Part shown: piece after piece, positions 10,422 through 20,925 of the stretch
How positions within the stretch are numbered: position 1 is the stretch's first letter
Layout: each line of letters opens with the position of its first letter
DNA from: Piezodorus guildinii
Lineage: Eukaryota; Arthropoda; Insecta; Hemiptera; Pentatomidae
NCBI GenBank assembly: GCA_023052935.1
Contig: CM041297.1
Span: forward strand, 5,012,280-5,076,279
Direction of reading: 5' to 3'
Length of the DNA stretch: 64,000 nt
Translations under genes and position numbers: made by a program
The notes under the pieces: generated by a model
Told to the model about the DNA's origin: nothing
Databases searched by the model: none
What the model saw: the letters and a program-made list of their open reading frames with translations, nothing else

Positions 10422-10828
10422 TAATTTTATTTTTATTACGAGTCTAGAAAAGATGGAGTACATTTTGAATAGGAATAGCGACATTGTTTGCCGACCATCA
10501 GAGCGCCTAGGAGTGAGAGGACGTGACCGACAGAAAGCATATTGGGGCTAAGCAAACACCTAAAGTCAAATGCATCGCTCCTCTTGTCTACAGAGGCTAG
10601 GGGCAAGTCCTAATGCATTTCATTTTTTCACGATAAAATGTATATATAATAATATAAATATACTCATGTAATTGGTGCAATTACCACTTCATGTATGAAG
10701 TTAGAGGCATGTAGCTACTTTTAAATATTGAAAAATTAAAAATCTTAATCTAAAAAAAAACATATGTATATAGGTTAGGTTACTTGTTCTTCTTAGGCGA
10801 TCAACAGCAAGGTCATTACGCCCCCCCA

Positions 10829-10830
<2 letters not shown>

Positions 10831-10877
<47 letters not shown>
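10831..10877. repeat. (TA)n microsatellite
   Basis: Uninterrupted TA dinucleotides flanked by ATATGTG and ATACATATG. Low-complexity sequence only. Confidence 0.95.
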
Positions 10878-10883
<6 letters not shown>

Positions 10884-10907
10884 GTAAACTCTATCTAGAA
10901 ACCTACA

Positions 10908-11275
10908 TTGAATGAATGAAGATTACTGTTTACCGTCAATTTATTTTTTTATTTACACCTGTGAAAAAATTACAATCAGCAAATGTGCTAAAATCTAAGA
11001 AAACATGGAGTGGGAAGGCATGGGGGAGACGGTGTCCAGTGGTGCACCCTCCTCACATTAAGCAGAACTATATTTTCAGGTCAGGAGGTCCCTCATCCAA
11101 CTCCTTTTCAACCTACGCCGAGTTATGGATGGTATATCTGACGTAGCCATGTTTTGCACAAGTTTGTTTTTGTGCACATTTAGTTTGTCTTGAAATCGTT
11201 TATAAGTTGATTGAATGTAGTTTGTTGTTGTTGGAATACGTAAGTCAGTATGAAGGGTATCGTTTGCCAGTCTTA
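10908..11275 (-). pseudogene. second Jockey-like subfamily, 3' fragment (intact paralogue of the LTR target)
   Basis: The minus strand encodes a C-terminus of the type STYKRFQDKL..KNKLVQNMATSDIPSITRRRLKRSWMRDLLT, homologous in layout to the Jockey-like C-terminus (RRLKRRWPRDLL) but a distinct subfamily. A 3' UTR and AT-rich tail follow toward 10908. The paralogous copy at 20590-20925 is interrupted by the gypsy-type element. This copy keeps the uninterrupted site AAGTCAGTATGAAGGG (GTAT at 11248-11251). Confidence 0.75.
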
Positions 11276-11544
11276 AAAATTGCGATTGAAAGGAAATTTT
11301 ACTTTGATTTTGTTAAAATAAGATTTATATCTCACAGAAGACAAAATTTAGAAGATAAAATATATATTTTTTAAAATTAATTTTCTTAGTTATTTTTCAT
11401 GTATAATTGTAATTGTAAATAATCACTGTAAATAATAATTAATCATGTTTATTTTGTCTGTTGGCCAGGCATATTATATATTTCAATTGTGCATAACTGT
11501 TATTCTTAGGGGACCAAGTCCCAGAATAATTTTTTTTTCTATCC

Positions 11545-11578
<34 letters not shown>

Positions 11579-11628
11579 TTTATTAGTATGACTTGAGGAA
11601 GTTCTTCATATTAATTTTCTTCTTTCAA

Positions 11629-11904
11629 CTTTATTATTATAAAATTCGACAATTTCAGTCAACGTTATCAAGACTAAAAAGATTTTAAAACATTTTGATT
11701 TAAGTTACATTTATTAATTTTTTTCTATATCTATATATACCAATTTTTATAATTTTTTATTTAATTAGTGACTTTATGAAAATTGGCATATATAGAAAAA
11801 TTAATAAATGTAACTAAAATCAAAATGTTTTAAAACCTTTTTATTCTTGATAATAGAGACAAAGCCCCGAAACGTTGAATAAAATTATAATAATAAAGAT
11901 AATG
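11629..11904. repeat. inverted repeat with PLE-like GAAACGTTG module
   Basis: Arms of about 112 bp (11629-11740 and 11790-11904) are reverse complements with scattered differences. Shared words include TTTATTATTATAA, ACATTTTGATTT and GTTACATTTATTAATTTTT. The outer part of the right arm contains GCCCCGAAACGTTGAA and the left arm a degraded counterpart (TTTCAGTCAACGTT). It resembles the other PLE-end pairs, but CTGATGA is not intact. Confidence 0.6.
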
Positions 11905-12030
11905 AAAGAAAATTGTGCTATTTTTAATATGTATACATAATATTATTATAATGGAACTAGTTAGGTCTGTAATTGGATTCTGATAGCCACACATTCGATT
12001 AGCACTTAGCAATGATGACGATAGGAAACA

Positions 12031-12182
12031 ATAGGGGTACTCACGACGTTTGCTATAGGATGCTATTTGTGTTATTTTGCTAAACCCGTCGAGTTTCTAT
12101 AGTTATTTCCTGTATAAAATTGATGGGTTTAGCACAATAGCACAAATAGCATGCTATAGCAAACGTAGTGAGTACCCCTATA
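12031..12182. mobile_element. palindromic MITE-like element (~150 bp)
   Basis: The left arm starts ATAGGGGTACTCACGACGTT and continues with a TTTGCTATAGGATGC block. The right arm ends GTAGTGAGTACCCCTAT and is its reverse complement. Arms are about 60 bp with about six mismatches around a ~25-bp centre. There is no coding sequence and no clear target duplication. The termini resemble those of a small non-autonomous DNA transposon; the superfamily is not determined. Confidence 0.7.
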
Positions 12183-12524
12183 GTTTACTTTAAGATATAT
12201 AAACTGAACAAAGGGGAGAAAAAAAAAAAGAAACTACAACGGTGTGTATGACAAGAGCCAAATGAGTTTCGCAACCTTAGCACTCACAAAGACACAGGAA
12301 AACACTGAAACAATAAAAAGAGAATTTAAAAAGGCCAGATTGGAAACGAACAGATAAAGGAGTCAAAGACGAAATATAGAAAACTATTAGAAAACTATAG
12401 AACTATAGAAAACTATTATGCCGTACGCGGAGAACCGAAAAGATCACGAAATTAATACTTGAAAATCACTAAAACAACATAAAAATTACTTTTAATTAAT
12501 TTATTTATTCGGATATGTATACTA

Positions 12525-12809
12525 TTTTTTATTTTTATGTAACGTCCCTTTATGGTGCTGTGGCTAATCGGATGATGCTACAGTGGGAGTCCTAAATTTT
12601 GCCTATCCAGGTTTAATTATGATAGGGATCTTTAACGAGTAACTGACATAGCACAGGCTCGGGACCACATTTTAACTTCCCTTCCGAAGGACGGCATATC
12701 TAAGGATTTTTTACTCTCATTAAAAAATCCTAGGGCCACCTGCGGGTTTGAAATCGGGACCTTGGGCACAGGAGGCTGTTATGCAAACCACTTTGCTACA
12801 GGTAATCCC
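12525..12809 (-). repeat. SINE-1
   Basis: Full-length minus-strand copy, from the TTTTATGTAACGTCCCTTTA tail end to the head ending GCTACAGGTAATCCCC. All SINE-1 blocks are present in order, including the B-box-containing CGGGTTTGAAATCGGG region. Confidence 0.85.
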
Positions 12810-13653
12810 CAAATCTGTCTCAATGGACAATAATAATATTGCTATGAGATAATAAATTAATAGCGTCAAAAAAACCTGTGAACAATTGCCCCACTTAAGA
12901 GCATATCTATCTTCTAAACATTTATTTCAGTAAATAAGACTGCAAGAAAACAGATAGGAGAAAATTAGTGAGATTTTGTGATAGTGAATTATCACACACT
13001 TTCACATATTTTCAACGGATAAATATTCAATTACCGTATTTTCTGTAAAACTTCATCTAATCTATTAAAATTTTATTATGAATAATGTTTAATTTCTTAA
13101 AATGGAGTTTCTACATTAAAAAAATATATTGTTTTATCATGTGAAACATTACGCTTGTTTGTTTTGATGTAACATTATCATTTATTATTTTCTCTTTTTT
13201 TATAAAAATAAAATCAAATGATGTCATAGAATTTTTTTAAAAGTAATATTTTACGTTATTATGCGAACTTAGTTTTTAAAAAAATGCCATCCCCCTTTCC
13301 TGTTTCTTTCGTGAAATCTCACAATACCTTGCTCTCATGAATTTTCACCTGTTTCTTCTTTCACTGTGTAGCGCGGCCTTAATTTATAAAGGGAGCAAGC
13401 TTGGAGCACCTAGTTACAAAAATAGGCCCTAGATATCGCTCGTGACAGCTACAATGTTCCACAGGTTTTAGACGCTAGTGAAAAACCAGTCAAGTGTTCA
13501 TTCGCCATTTTGTAACCTATCGTTTCATGTTGCCGTCGATCACTGAGGATCATTATGGAGAGGTCTCTAACGTTAGAGCTGAATTCCAACATAATCAGCC
13601 CCTAACTTAAATAAAATAAAAAATAACTAAATAAATTATTTAAAAAAGAAATA
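12810..13653. other. unassigned, with a GC-richer patch at 13370-13600
   Basis: AT-rich to about 13300. The patch 13370-13600 is less AT-rich and matches no repeat seen here. An ATG at 13527 opens a 27-codon frame (MLPSITEDHYGEVSNVRAEF..). It could be part of a host transcript or an unrecognised repeat; neither can be decided from the window. Confidence 0.3.
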
Positions 13654-13956
13654 GGAATCACTTGTAGCTGGGTGGTTAGCATAACAGCCTCCTTCGCCAA
13701 AGATCACGGGTTCAAACCCGCAGGTGGTCCTAGGATTTTTTAATGGGAGTAAAAAATCTTTAGTTATGCCGTCCTTCGGAGGGGACGATAAAAGGTGGTC
13801 CCAAACCTGTGCGTTTTCAGGTACTCGTTAAAGATCCCTATACTAATTAAACCTGGATAGGCAAAATTTAGGACTCCCACTGTAGCATCGTCCGATTAGC
13901 CATAGTGGCATAAAGTGACATTAAATAAATAAACAAACAAAAAATAAATAAATAAA
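13654..13956 (+). repeat. SINE-1, plus-strand reference copy
   Basis: This copy shows the family best. The head is GGAATCACTTGTAGCTGGG..GTTAGCATAACAGCC with an A-box-like segment, then GGGTTCAAACCCG as B box, so it is tRNA-derived. Next comes a perfect hairpin GGATTTTTTAATGGGAGTAA with arm AAAAAATC, then GATCCCTATACTAATTAAAC, GGACTCCCACTGTAGCATCG and a tail of AAAT/AAAC repeats. It has no protein-coding capacity. It would be transcribed by RNA polymerase III and mobilised by a LINE in trans (family knowledge). Confidence 0.88.
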
Positions 13957-14613
13957 TCGTAGAATGAAGACAGATGGAATTAATAATTATTAGAATTCTG
14001 AGGCGGGCTATCAGAACTCACAAGGAAAACTGGTTCATTACCGAAAACGTATCTAAAAAATATACCTATTTTTTGGTTTACGGTATAACTATTTTTCTTC
14101 ATTCTTTGAAAATATTGTAAAAATTATGTCATCTGATCACTAAAACATTCCTGCTAATTGCGACAGAGTACAATATTTCCAAATAAATAAATCTAGAATG
14201 ATATTCAAAAAATTTAAAATAATTACAACACAAATTCATAAATTGTAAAAGTTGACACTAAAACTGCATGGAGACAGTTTTATTAACGATTATCAATTTA
14301 TATTCGACGGATAGTAAAATATAAATTTCTCAAACTATTAAATATTTTATAGGTTCCACAACCATACATTATGGAGTAACTCCCTCTTTCATATTGTTTG
14401 AAGGGGTACGCGAAAAAAATATTTGTTGGGGAGCACTGGTCTAGTACAATGTTAAGAAGTTCTTGATAAAGCTCATATGGGAGATTTATCACTATATTGA
14501 TTTTTTATTTATATACTTTGATAAACATAACTATTGCAATTGCCACGTATAGTAGTTTTCTGTTTTAACGCCAAAATATTTTCAGCAAGACATAACTAAA
14601 CAATATTTATTTA
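13957..14613. other. unassigned AT-rich stretch
   Basis: Nothing recognised; the short open frames are low-complexity. Confidence 0.5.
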
Positions 14614-14685
14614 GATGAGGAAGATGGTTGGGATAGGGTCTTAAAAAAAATATACACTAATAAGTAATACTTATTGCAATTGTGT

Positions 14686-14724
14686 GCCGACGTTTCAGCC
14701 TACATTGTGGGCCTTCATCAGGGC
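14686..14724 (-). ncRNA. hammerhead ribozyme-like motif
   Basis: Read on the minus strand: GCC, CTGATGA (14715-14721), one unpaired A, stem II GGCC/GGCT (14710-14713 with 14697-14700, one G-U pair), GAAAC (14692-14696), cleavage triplet GTC (14689-14691), then GGC closing stem I (14686-14688). All invariant core positions are present. Stem III would be only the AC/GT steps with no loop, as in other PLE-type minimal hammerheads. Confidence 0.6.
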
Positions 14725-14869
14725 TCAGAGAAACAAGATAACAACCAATAAAATTAGAAAATTAATAATAAGTTAGGTACAATAATATAATTACAGTTAT
14801 AAAATATGGAAACAAACATAAAAATTTCCATATTATATTATTGTCATCATATTGTTGTACCTAACTTAT

Positions 14870-15300
14870 TATTTTTTTGTATTTATATTTTATTGAATTT
14901 TACAACCGTATATTAACATAAATGCAATAAGTAAAAGTGTTGAATTACAATAAAGGGCGTAAAAGGCTTGTGAAGAAACTACCCAGCGGTAGAACTTCGA
15001 TGTTTATTTGAGTAAGTAGAACCCGAGGCCATCTTTTTTTCAATTGCCTCGGAGGGTTGTCAGGAATATGTGAGGAATATGTTAGGTTGCGGACAAGAGA
15101 ATTTATATGGGTTGGGAGTTTGGAATTAAAAGTGGTATATCTGGTACGAGAAAGGTCTGCCACAAATGGGATATTAAGGTCGTTATGGATGATTTTATTT
15201 GTGGCGAAATTAGGAGCATTTAGGATTTTGCGAAGGATTTTGGATTGTAATGATTGGATGCGGGAGGAATTAGATGGCTGAGTAGAGCCCCAAAGCTAGA
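14870..15300 (-). pseudogene. Jockey-like element, 3' fragment
   Basis: The minus strand encodes the C-terminus ADLSRTRYTTFNSKLPTHINS..NPPRQLKKRWPRVLL and, further upstream, a run matching QSLQSKILRKILNAP (around 15200-15260) with frame damage. The 3' UTR and AT-rich tail lie near 14870. It is 5'-truncated and trapped between two PLE-like ends. Confidence 0.8.
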
Positions 15301-15370
15301 TTCCATATGTCCAGATGGGTAACTTATCATTAAGTTTCTAATTTTATTGGTTGTTATCTTGTTTCTCTCA

Positions 15371-15409
15371 GCCATGGTTAAGGCCCACAATGTCGGCCGA
15401 AACGTCGGC
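15371..15409 (+). ncRNA. hammerhead ribozyme relic
   Basis: The right-arm counterpart of 14686-14724. It keeps GCC, stem II GGCC/GGCC, GAAAC, GTC and GGC, but the essential CTGATGA box reads ATGGTTA, so it should be inactive. Confidence 0.55.
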
Positions 15410-15478
15410 ACACAATGAAGTGTAACATATTAGTGTATATTTTCTTGATGACCTCACTCCCAACCATCTTACTCATCT

Positions 15479-16935
15479 AATATTCTCAAAGGTCAACTAA
15501 ACTTAATCAATATTTATTTAGGTTAAAACATTTTTTTAAAAACGCTAAATGCACCAATAAAGATCAAATAAATTATATTAGCAAACTATATAATTCTAAA
15601 CATATAATTCTAAATATATAATTCTAAACTATATTCAGGAAAGTATATAATTCTAAACCAGCGTTTACTCATTGGCAGAAAGCAATTAGTTTGATCGGAA
15701 GAGATTTAGAACAAGAATAAATATACAATTCAGAACTTAAACAAGAGTTTAATTAAACGAACCGAATTGAATACATTTACTATTTGGACAGTAGTTTAGA
15801 TTTCCGTCTATATAAGGAATAAATAAATAGTCAAGTATGAAATAATAACCGAAATAAAAACAAAGCATCAATCAAAAAGCATTTAAACTTAAATGTGCGA
15901 TAAAATCCACAGGAAACAACGCATATTGTCTTAATTATGTAAATTTAGTTTTTTGCTAAACTAACCACACATACACACACACAAACCCTCCTTAGGTTAT
16001 ATCATTAAATTAGTTTTTGATTTTTTAAGGAGCAATCATTGTTATCTAAATTATAAAAATATAATCCTAATGGAATATACATTTCTGGTCAGTTTTTAAC
16101 TAATTAATTATATTATTATTTTAACTATTGTTCACATAATATTTTTTTCTCAATTATTTTTTACCTAATAGCTCTTTCTCATAAAGGTTAAATATACACA
16201 TAGTATCTAGGCGTTGATGACCTAAGTGTTTTACGCCTTTAAACTAAAACAAAAAAACCTTTGGTCATTTGGATTCCAAAAACACGTATTTCCCTTAATA
16301 ACTGGAATTAGAAAATGTTTAAAATTATTTCTAAAAACCTTCTTTTTTTTAAAATTTTTTAAATTAAAAACTACAGTAAAACCAATTCATAAAGTTTCAA
16401 AAATATAATGGACCGCTCCTCTGGTTGAAAGGTTTTAATGAAATGGCTATTGCATTTAAAAAAATTAAATATTAGTTTTAGCTTTATTAAATAATTAAAA
16501 TGAAGGATTAATTAATAATTGGTGGTTTTCTCATCGGGTTGCATGATGCCTCTGAAATATAATTATCGTATGTAATATGAATGAGTTGTGTAAAGTTAAA
16601 ATTGTACTGTGTATTTAGTATTTTTTATATTCATAAAAAAATAACTGGTTGGAAATGAGATAGATTTATTGAATAAAACAAATTATCCTTTAATCTGGGA
16701 ATCGGCGATGGGATTTCTCGGGTTAAGATATTCCCTCAACGGGAAATTATAATTAATTGGTTGTTTCTTAAACTGACTGACCTCTGCACTATTTCCTTCC
16801 TGTAATTCTGAACAAATTATATCCTTCCTTTTGACAATTAGGTCAAGACTCGGTTAAGGACTTGCTGGCCAATCAATGGTGTGAATATTTGTGGTTTTGA
16901 AGTAGGCAGAGAAAATGATTCAGAGCATATGAATG
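15479..16935. other. AT-rich unassigned stretch
   Basis: A small local duplication of ATATAATTCTAAAC-type text lies near 15590-15660. Otherwise no gene or repeat is recognised. Confidence 0.5.
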
Positions 16936-16939
16936 GCAT

Positions 16940-17507
16940 AAAAGGCACTACATGATCTTGAAGAATCGTTTACTACATACCACAAAGCATTCGAAACCCC
17001 TTCTTGGATTGGCACTAACACGGTACGCGCCTCCAAGATATGCCCCAGAACATGATAAAATCCCCTCCAAATGGCTCAGTTTTCTAACGTGTAGCACTGA
17101 CAGACCTTCTCCAAACCGGCCATCTCGGCTGTTTAGGGCCACTCTCGTCTCTTCAGTGAATAAAACTTTTTTCCATTCTTCCACAGTCCAAGATTGGTGT
17201 TCCCTTACAAACCTTAATCTTTTAACACGGTGTTCTGCAGTGAGAAGAGGACCTTTTACTGGCCTTCTTGACCTGAGGTTTGACTCCTCTCTTTGTCTTC
17301 TAATGACCGTTGACTCAGAGATAGATATTTTAATGAAGCGTTCATCTAAGGGTAACCTTGCTTGGTCGTCTCGAATTACTACCATCTATCTATACCATTT
17401 TATGGCCCTTGAAACGGTAGAATAGTGATCTCAAGGCGATTCGCAATGCAACGCAATGATTTGCCTTCTTCATAGAGGATCGAATCAATATGACTTAAAC
17501 GATTCAT
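16940..17507 (-). pseudogene. Tc1-like transposase relic
   Basis: On the minus strand an ATG at 17507 opens MNRLSHIDSILYEEGKSLRC, a Tc1-type helix-turn-helix N-terminus. After a frameshift, another frame (to 16948) carries VKGPLLTAEHRVKRLRF, REHQSWTVEEWKKVLFTEE and a partial catalytic region. In Tc1 transposases WKKVLFTEE corresponds to the W..V.F.DE motif with the first catalytic acid; here the position reads TEE. Further frame damage follows (remnant of FIMFWG) and the C-terminus is absent. The terminal inverted repeats were not identified. Inactive. Confidence 0.8.
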
Positions 17508-18051
17508 TGTGAATAAAATTAATTGTTTTAACTAGACTTAAGGGAAAAAAGAGAACATACTTGAGGCAAACGGAAGATAAAAATGGACTGAAAGGAAATT
17601 TGAAATGAATGAAACAAAATTCCATCGTTTGTTGGTAAACATTGAATAAAGATGATATGTCTAATCTCTAATATCTCTCATTTAATAAATAATATTACTA
17701 TAAGGTCGGTTAAGGTCAAAACCAAGAAAATCTTAAGAATAATGGGTGTAGTAATACTTTTGACGGGAGTGTATATATGATAGGAAATTAAAAGGAATTT
17801 TTTTTTACTATCATTATAGTTGGTAGACAGACTGGAGTTCTTGATATCGAAATTATCTAATAATGTCCTGGCTCGTGAACCCATTCCAGAACTATAATAA
17901 TAATATTAATTGGCTAAACCAACCCGAATATTTGAAACGAAGACCTCAAATCTTAGCCAACAACAATGTTCCATCTCACAACCCACATCCAAGCCCTCAA
18001 TATCAGAGTGAATACAATCCTTCAATCTAAGCCTCGTGCACTATACTGGTT
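17508..18051. other. unassigned stretch
   Basis: No gene, RNA or repeat recognised. Confidence 0.5.
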
Positions 18052-18283
18052 TTGCTTATTAAATGACACTTTATGGTACTGTGGCTAATGGTACGACGCT
18101 ACTGTGGGAGTCCTATATTTTGCCTAATCAGGTTTAATTAGGATAGGATCTTTAACGAGTAAATGACATCGCACAGGTTCGGAACCACCTTTTTAAGTGC
18201 CTCCGAAGGACGACATAACTAAGGATTTTTTTTTCACTTAATAAAAAATACGAGGGTCAGCTATAGGTTAAAAGCCGTGAACA
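18052..18283 (-). repeat. SINE-1, degraded copy
   Basis: Tail, middle and hairpin regions match SINE-1 (GGAGTCCTA..TTTGCCTAATCAGG, AAGGATTTTT). The tRNA-like head is degraded or missing after about 18283. Confidence 0.75.
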
Positions 18284-18473
18284 CTATACCGGTTCAGGGG
18301 CTACTTCTTAGACATTCGTTATTTTCTTTGCCTAAAAACTTTACATGCTCATTTGAGTTATATTGCAATATTACACTGTATTACCAAGAAATTATGTTCA
18401 ATGAAGACATTTTGAACAATCCTTAATATTAACATCTTATTTTAATTATATTAATTCTTCCGGAAGAAACATT

Positions 18474-18747
18474 ATTTTTTAATGGCGCGACAGGCTGTGT
18501 AGGCCCTTGGCCGCGCGGTGTAATCTGCGACTAGTTTACTCAGAATAACTGAAAATTGCACATTACTGATATTGCACAGACTGTGTACAGGCTGACTCAT
18601 GGCCTCAGAAATCCATTGCACACACGGTGTGCTATTTGTCTCGATTGGTTTAATTAAATTCTTATAAAAGTCCTTCCAGTCCTGAGATTTCAACTCACAA
18701 CCTGGCGTATGAGACCAGCGCTCTGGCCACTTAGCCACGGGCCCTCC
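18474..18747 (-). repeat. SINE-2, tRNA-derived SINE
   Basis: The minus strand starts GGCCCGTGGCTAAGTGGCCA, with TGGCTAAGTGG (18727-18737) a near-perfect A box, then GCGCTGGTCTCA and GAGTTGAAATCTC (18684-18696) as B-box equivalent. The body ends GGCCAAGGGCCTACACAGCC..GCGCCATTAAAA. The head resembles a tRNA-Ser/Leu-type sequence. Its 3' portion is shared with the repeat at 54690-54870, which has a different head. The 88-residue open frame here is incidental. Confidence 0.8.
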
Positions 18748-18756
18748 GAAGAAATA

Positions 18757-19216
18757 TGTTATTGATAAATAATTGGTTTTCGATTCTTCTATAAAGTTTA
18801 TTATACACCAATAATTATTTTGAGTCTACGTTTTGGGCATTCTCCCATCTTCAGGACTCAATAATAGCAACTGACTGTTTCTATAATCAGTTATATTAGT
18901 ATTCATTATACCAAATTTTGTCATTTATTAAAAAAAAAAAGTCATTGAAAATTCCACACATCAAATTTACCCACCAACCTTTGCCAACAACAGAATAACT
19001 TGGATTATTTTATGTGAGAGATTTTTAATGTCATTTTTTTATTTTATATTAAAAAAATTTATATATAATAGATATTAATATGAATGATATTTGTAACCAT
19101 TGGTTACTGTCAGTGAGTTTCGCAGATGGGGAAAAGCTCCGAAACGTAAGACTCAAAATATTTATTGTTTCATAACAAAATTTTTATGAATAATTAAGAA
19201 CCAATTATTTTTCTTC
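18757..19216. mobile_element. inverted pair of PLE-like ends
   Basis: The outer segments AAATAATTGGTTTTC..TTTTGAGTC (left) and GACTCAAAATATTTATTG..AACCAATTATTTTTC (right) are reverse complements. The left arm has a hammerhead-like core on the minus strand: GAGTC, CUGAAGA (18848-18854), stem GGG/CCC, AAAAC, GTA, GACTC closing stem I (18822-18826). GAAAC is mutated to AAAAC. The right arm keeps GAAACGTAAGACTC (19141-19154) but its CTGANGA box is degraded. Confidence 0.6.
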
Positions 19217-19912
19217 TTCTATTTTAAATATAAACATATAATAATGATCATATAAAACATGTGAACTAAATTAATAATAAAAATTTAAGAAATAAAAACA
19301 AATAAATATTTTAAAATTTGAACCTCAAAGCATAATATAGAAGTTCCACTCAATGCCCAAACAAGCTGGTAATAATAATTTGAAATCAAAGTCGTAAATA
19401 TTGTGAATTGCTCTCAACTACTCTAATTAGAGTTTTATTGAGTTTTCGCTTTCTACTTCAACTTTACACACTTCACCTCTCAGTTATTGTTCTCTTTTAT
19501 TCCATTTTAATTATATTTAACTCTCAAAACAAGAAGTGTCATTATTTTTATTATTATTATATTATATTTTTTACATACAATTAAAATTTAATTATGAATA
19601 CTCAATGTACGTGTACCGTTGCTTTAAACAGTCCGCTTTGGGTCTCAATAGTAACAAATTATCACAACAAAACCTCATATGCCATAAAATAAATTATGGG
19701 TTTCATGTCATTTATTTTTATTAACTTTTAATATTTATAAGTTAAAAAAAATGTTTTATAGCCCTATAATTTCATACGTTTTCATTTCAAACAACTTTAT
19801 TCGGTAACAATTCATATTGTCTCAATTAGATCCGAAATAATAATGCTGCTACATTACCACTTATATACAAAATAAAAAAAAGTAATAAATAATGAAAATA
19901 ATACAATAAAAA
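19217..19912. other. AT-rich unassigned stretch
   Basis: Nothing recognised; the short open frame at 19536-19724 is low-complexity. Confidence 0.5.
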
Positions 19913-20380
19913 TCTGGTGCGCGCAACTCAAGACTTTCACTTACCTACGTTAAAATATCGGCATTTAAGCCCAGTCAGACTAGTTCAATAAGAATGAAAT
20001 CCACATCATATTCCAAGTCCAATGAACTTTCAAATCGATATAGCAAGTTAAATCAAAATCGTTAGAGATATTTTTGAGAAAATTTTAATAAGGTGAAAAA
20101 TGCATGATAGAAAGTAGAAATTTTAGTAAGTCGATTTTGGTGAAAACGTTGCTGTAACATCTCTGCCATATACGCTCCTAAAATATGAAATTTCAGTTTT
20201 TAAACGACATGTCGTTTTCGAACTAGACTTACCATACATACACAGAGACCTTTTTACGGGACTTAGTTATTAAGACTCAAGAAACCCTAAGGAATTTCCA
20301 TTGAAAACTGGAATTACAATTTTTTCAAGACCGCAATCCATGCCCTAACTACATATTTCATACATAGATAAGTAAAAGTA
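19913..20380 (+). repeat. HINE-like repeat with internal deletion
   Basis: It starts TCTGGTGCGCGCAACTC and ACTTTCACTTACCTACGTT, then joins directly to the AAAATATCGGCATTTAAGCCC block. About 400 bp of the left-centre is missing. It ends with a degenerate right end (ATAGATAAGTAAAAGT). Confidence 0.75.
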
Positions 20381-20589
20381 CTAATTTAAAAAAGATGTAC
20401 ATTGAGCGAAAACTGAATATTGAGGCGAAGAGGTTATATATTACCAGCAATACCTAACGGTTTTGAAGGTTTTGCGACTGGAAGCGAAGACACGGTCGGA
20501 CGCACGCAAGGGTTCCATTATATAATACGATATTATTTTAAGAAAATAGCTAAATCGAAGCTTTTATATTTTCGATTAACTTTAGAGCT

Positions 20590-20925
20590 AAAAAACTATT
20601 TTTTTTTTTTCACTTAATATTTTATTTACACCTGTAAACAAAATTACAATAAGCAAATGTGCTAAAATCTAAGTAAACATGGCGTGGGCAGTCATGAGGG
20701 AGACAGCACCCAGTGGTGCATCCTCCTGACATTAAGCAGAACTATATTTTCAGGTCAGGAGGTCCCTCATCCAACTCCTTTTCAGCCTACGCCGAGTTAT
20801 GGATGGTATGTCGGTTGTAGCCATGTTTTGCACAAGTTTGTTTATGTGTCCATATAGTTTGTCGTGAAATCGTTTGTAAGTCGATCGAATGTGGTTTGTT
20901 ATAGTAGGAATACGTAAGTCAGTAT
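20590..20925 (-). pseudogene. second Jockey-like subfamily, 3' fragment, split by the LTR element
   Basis: The minus strand reads RIPTITNHIRSTYKRFHDKL..HINKLVQNMATTDIP and ..RRRLKRSWMRDLLT, then stop, 3' UTR and poly-A (poly-T at about 20598). The other part of the fragment, GTATGAAGGGTATCGTTTG, continues at 27408-27432 beyond the LTR element. The close paralogue at 10908-11275 is uninterrupted. Confidence 0.8.

Larger units (their letters stand above)
14614..15478. mobile_element. inverted pair of PLE-like ends around a Jockey fragment
   Basis: The left arm runs AGATGAGGAAGATGGTTGGG..TGTGCCGACGTTTCAGCC..CAGAGAAACAAGATAACAACC. The right arm is its reverse complement: GGTTGTTATCTTGTTTCTCT..GGCCGAAACGTCGGCACA..CCCAACCATCTTACTCATCT. 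The spacer holds a minus-strand Jockey 3' fragment. Each arm carries one hammerhead-like module, intact on the left and damaged on the right (15371-15409). Confidence 0.75.

Noticed and set aside
16952..17425. 157-residue plus-strand open frame
   Set aside because: It is antisense to the Tc1-like transposase relic, whose minus-strand translation has recognisable transposase motifs.
18472..18738. 88-residue minus-strand protein
   Set aside because: The frame lies entirely within a tRNA-derived SINE and has no family resemblance.
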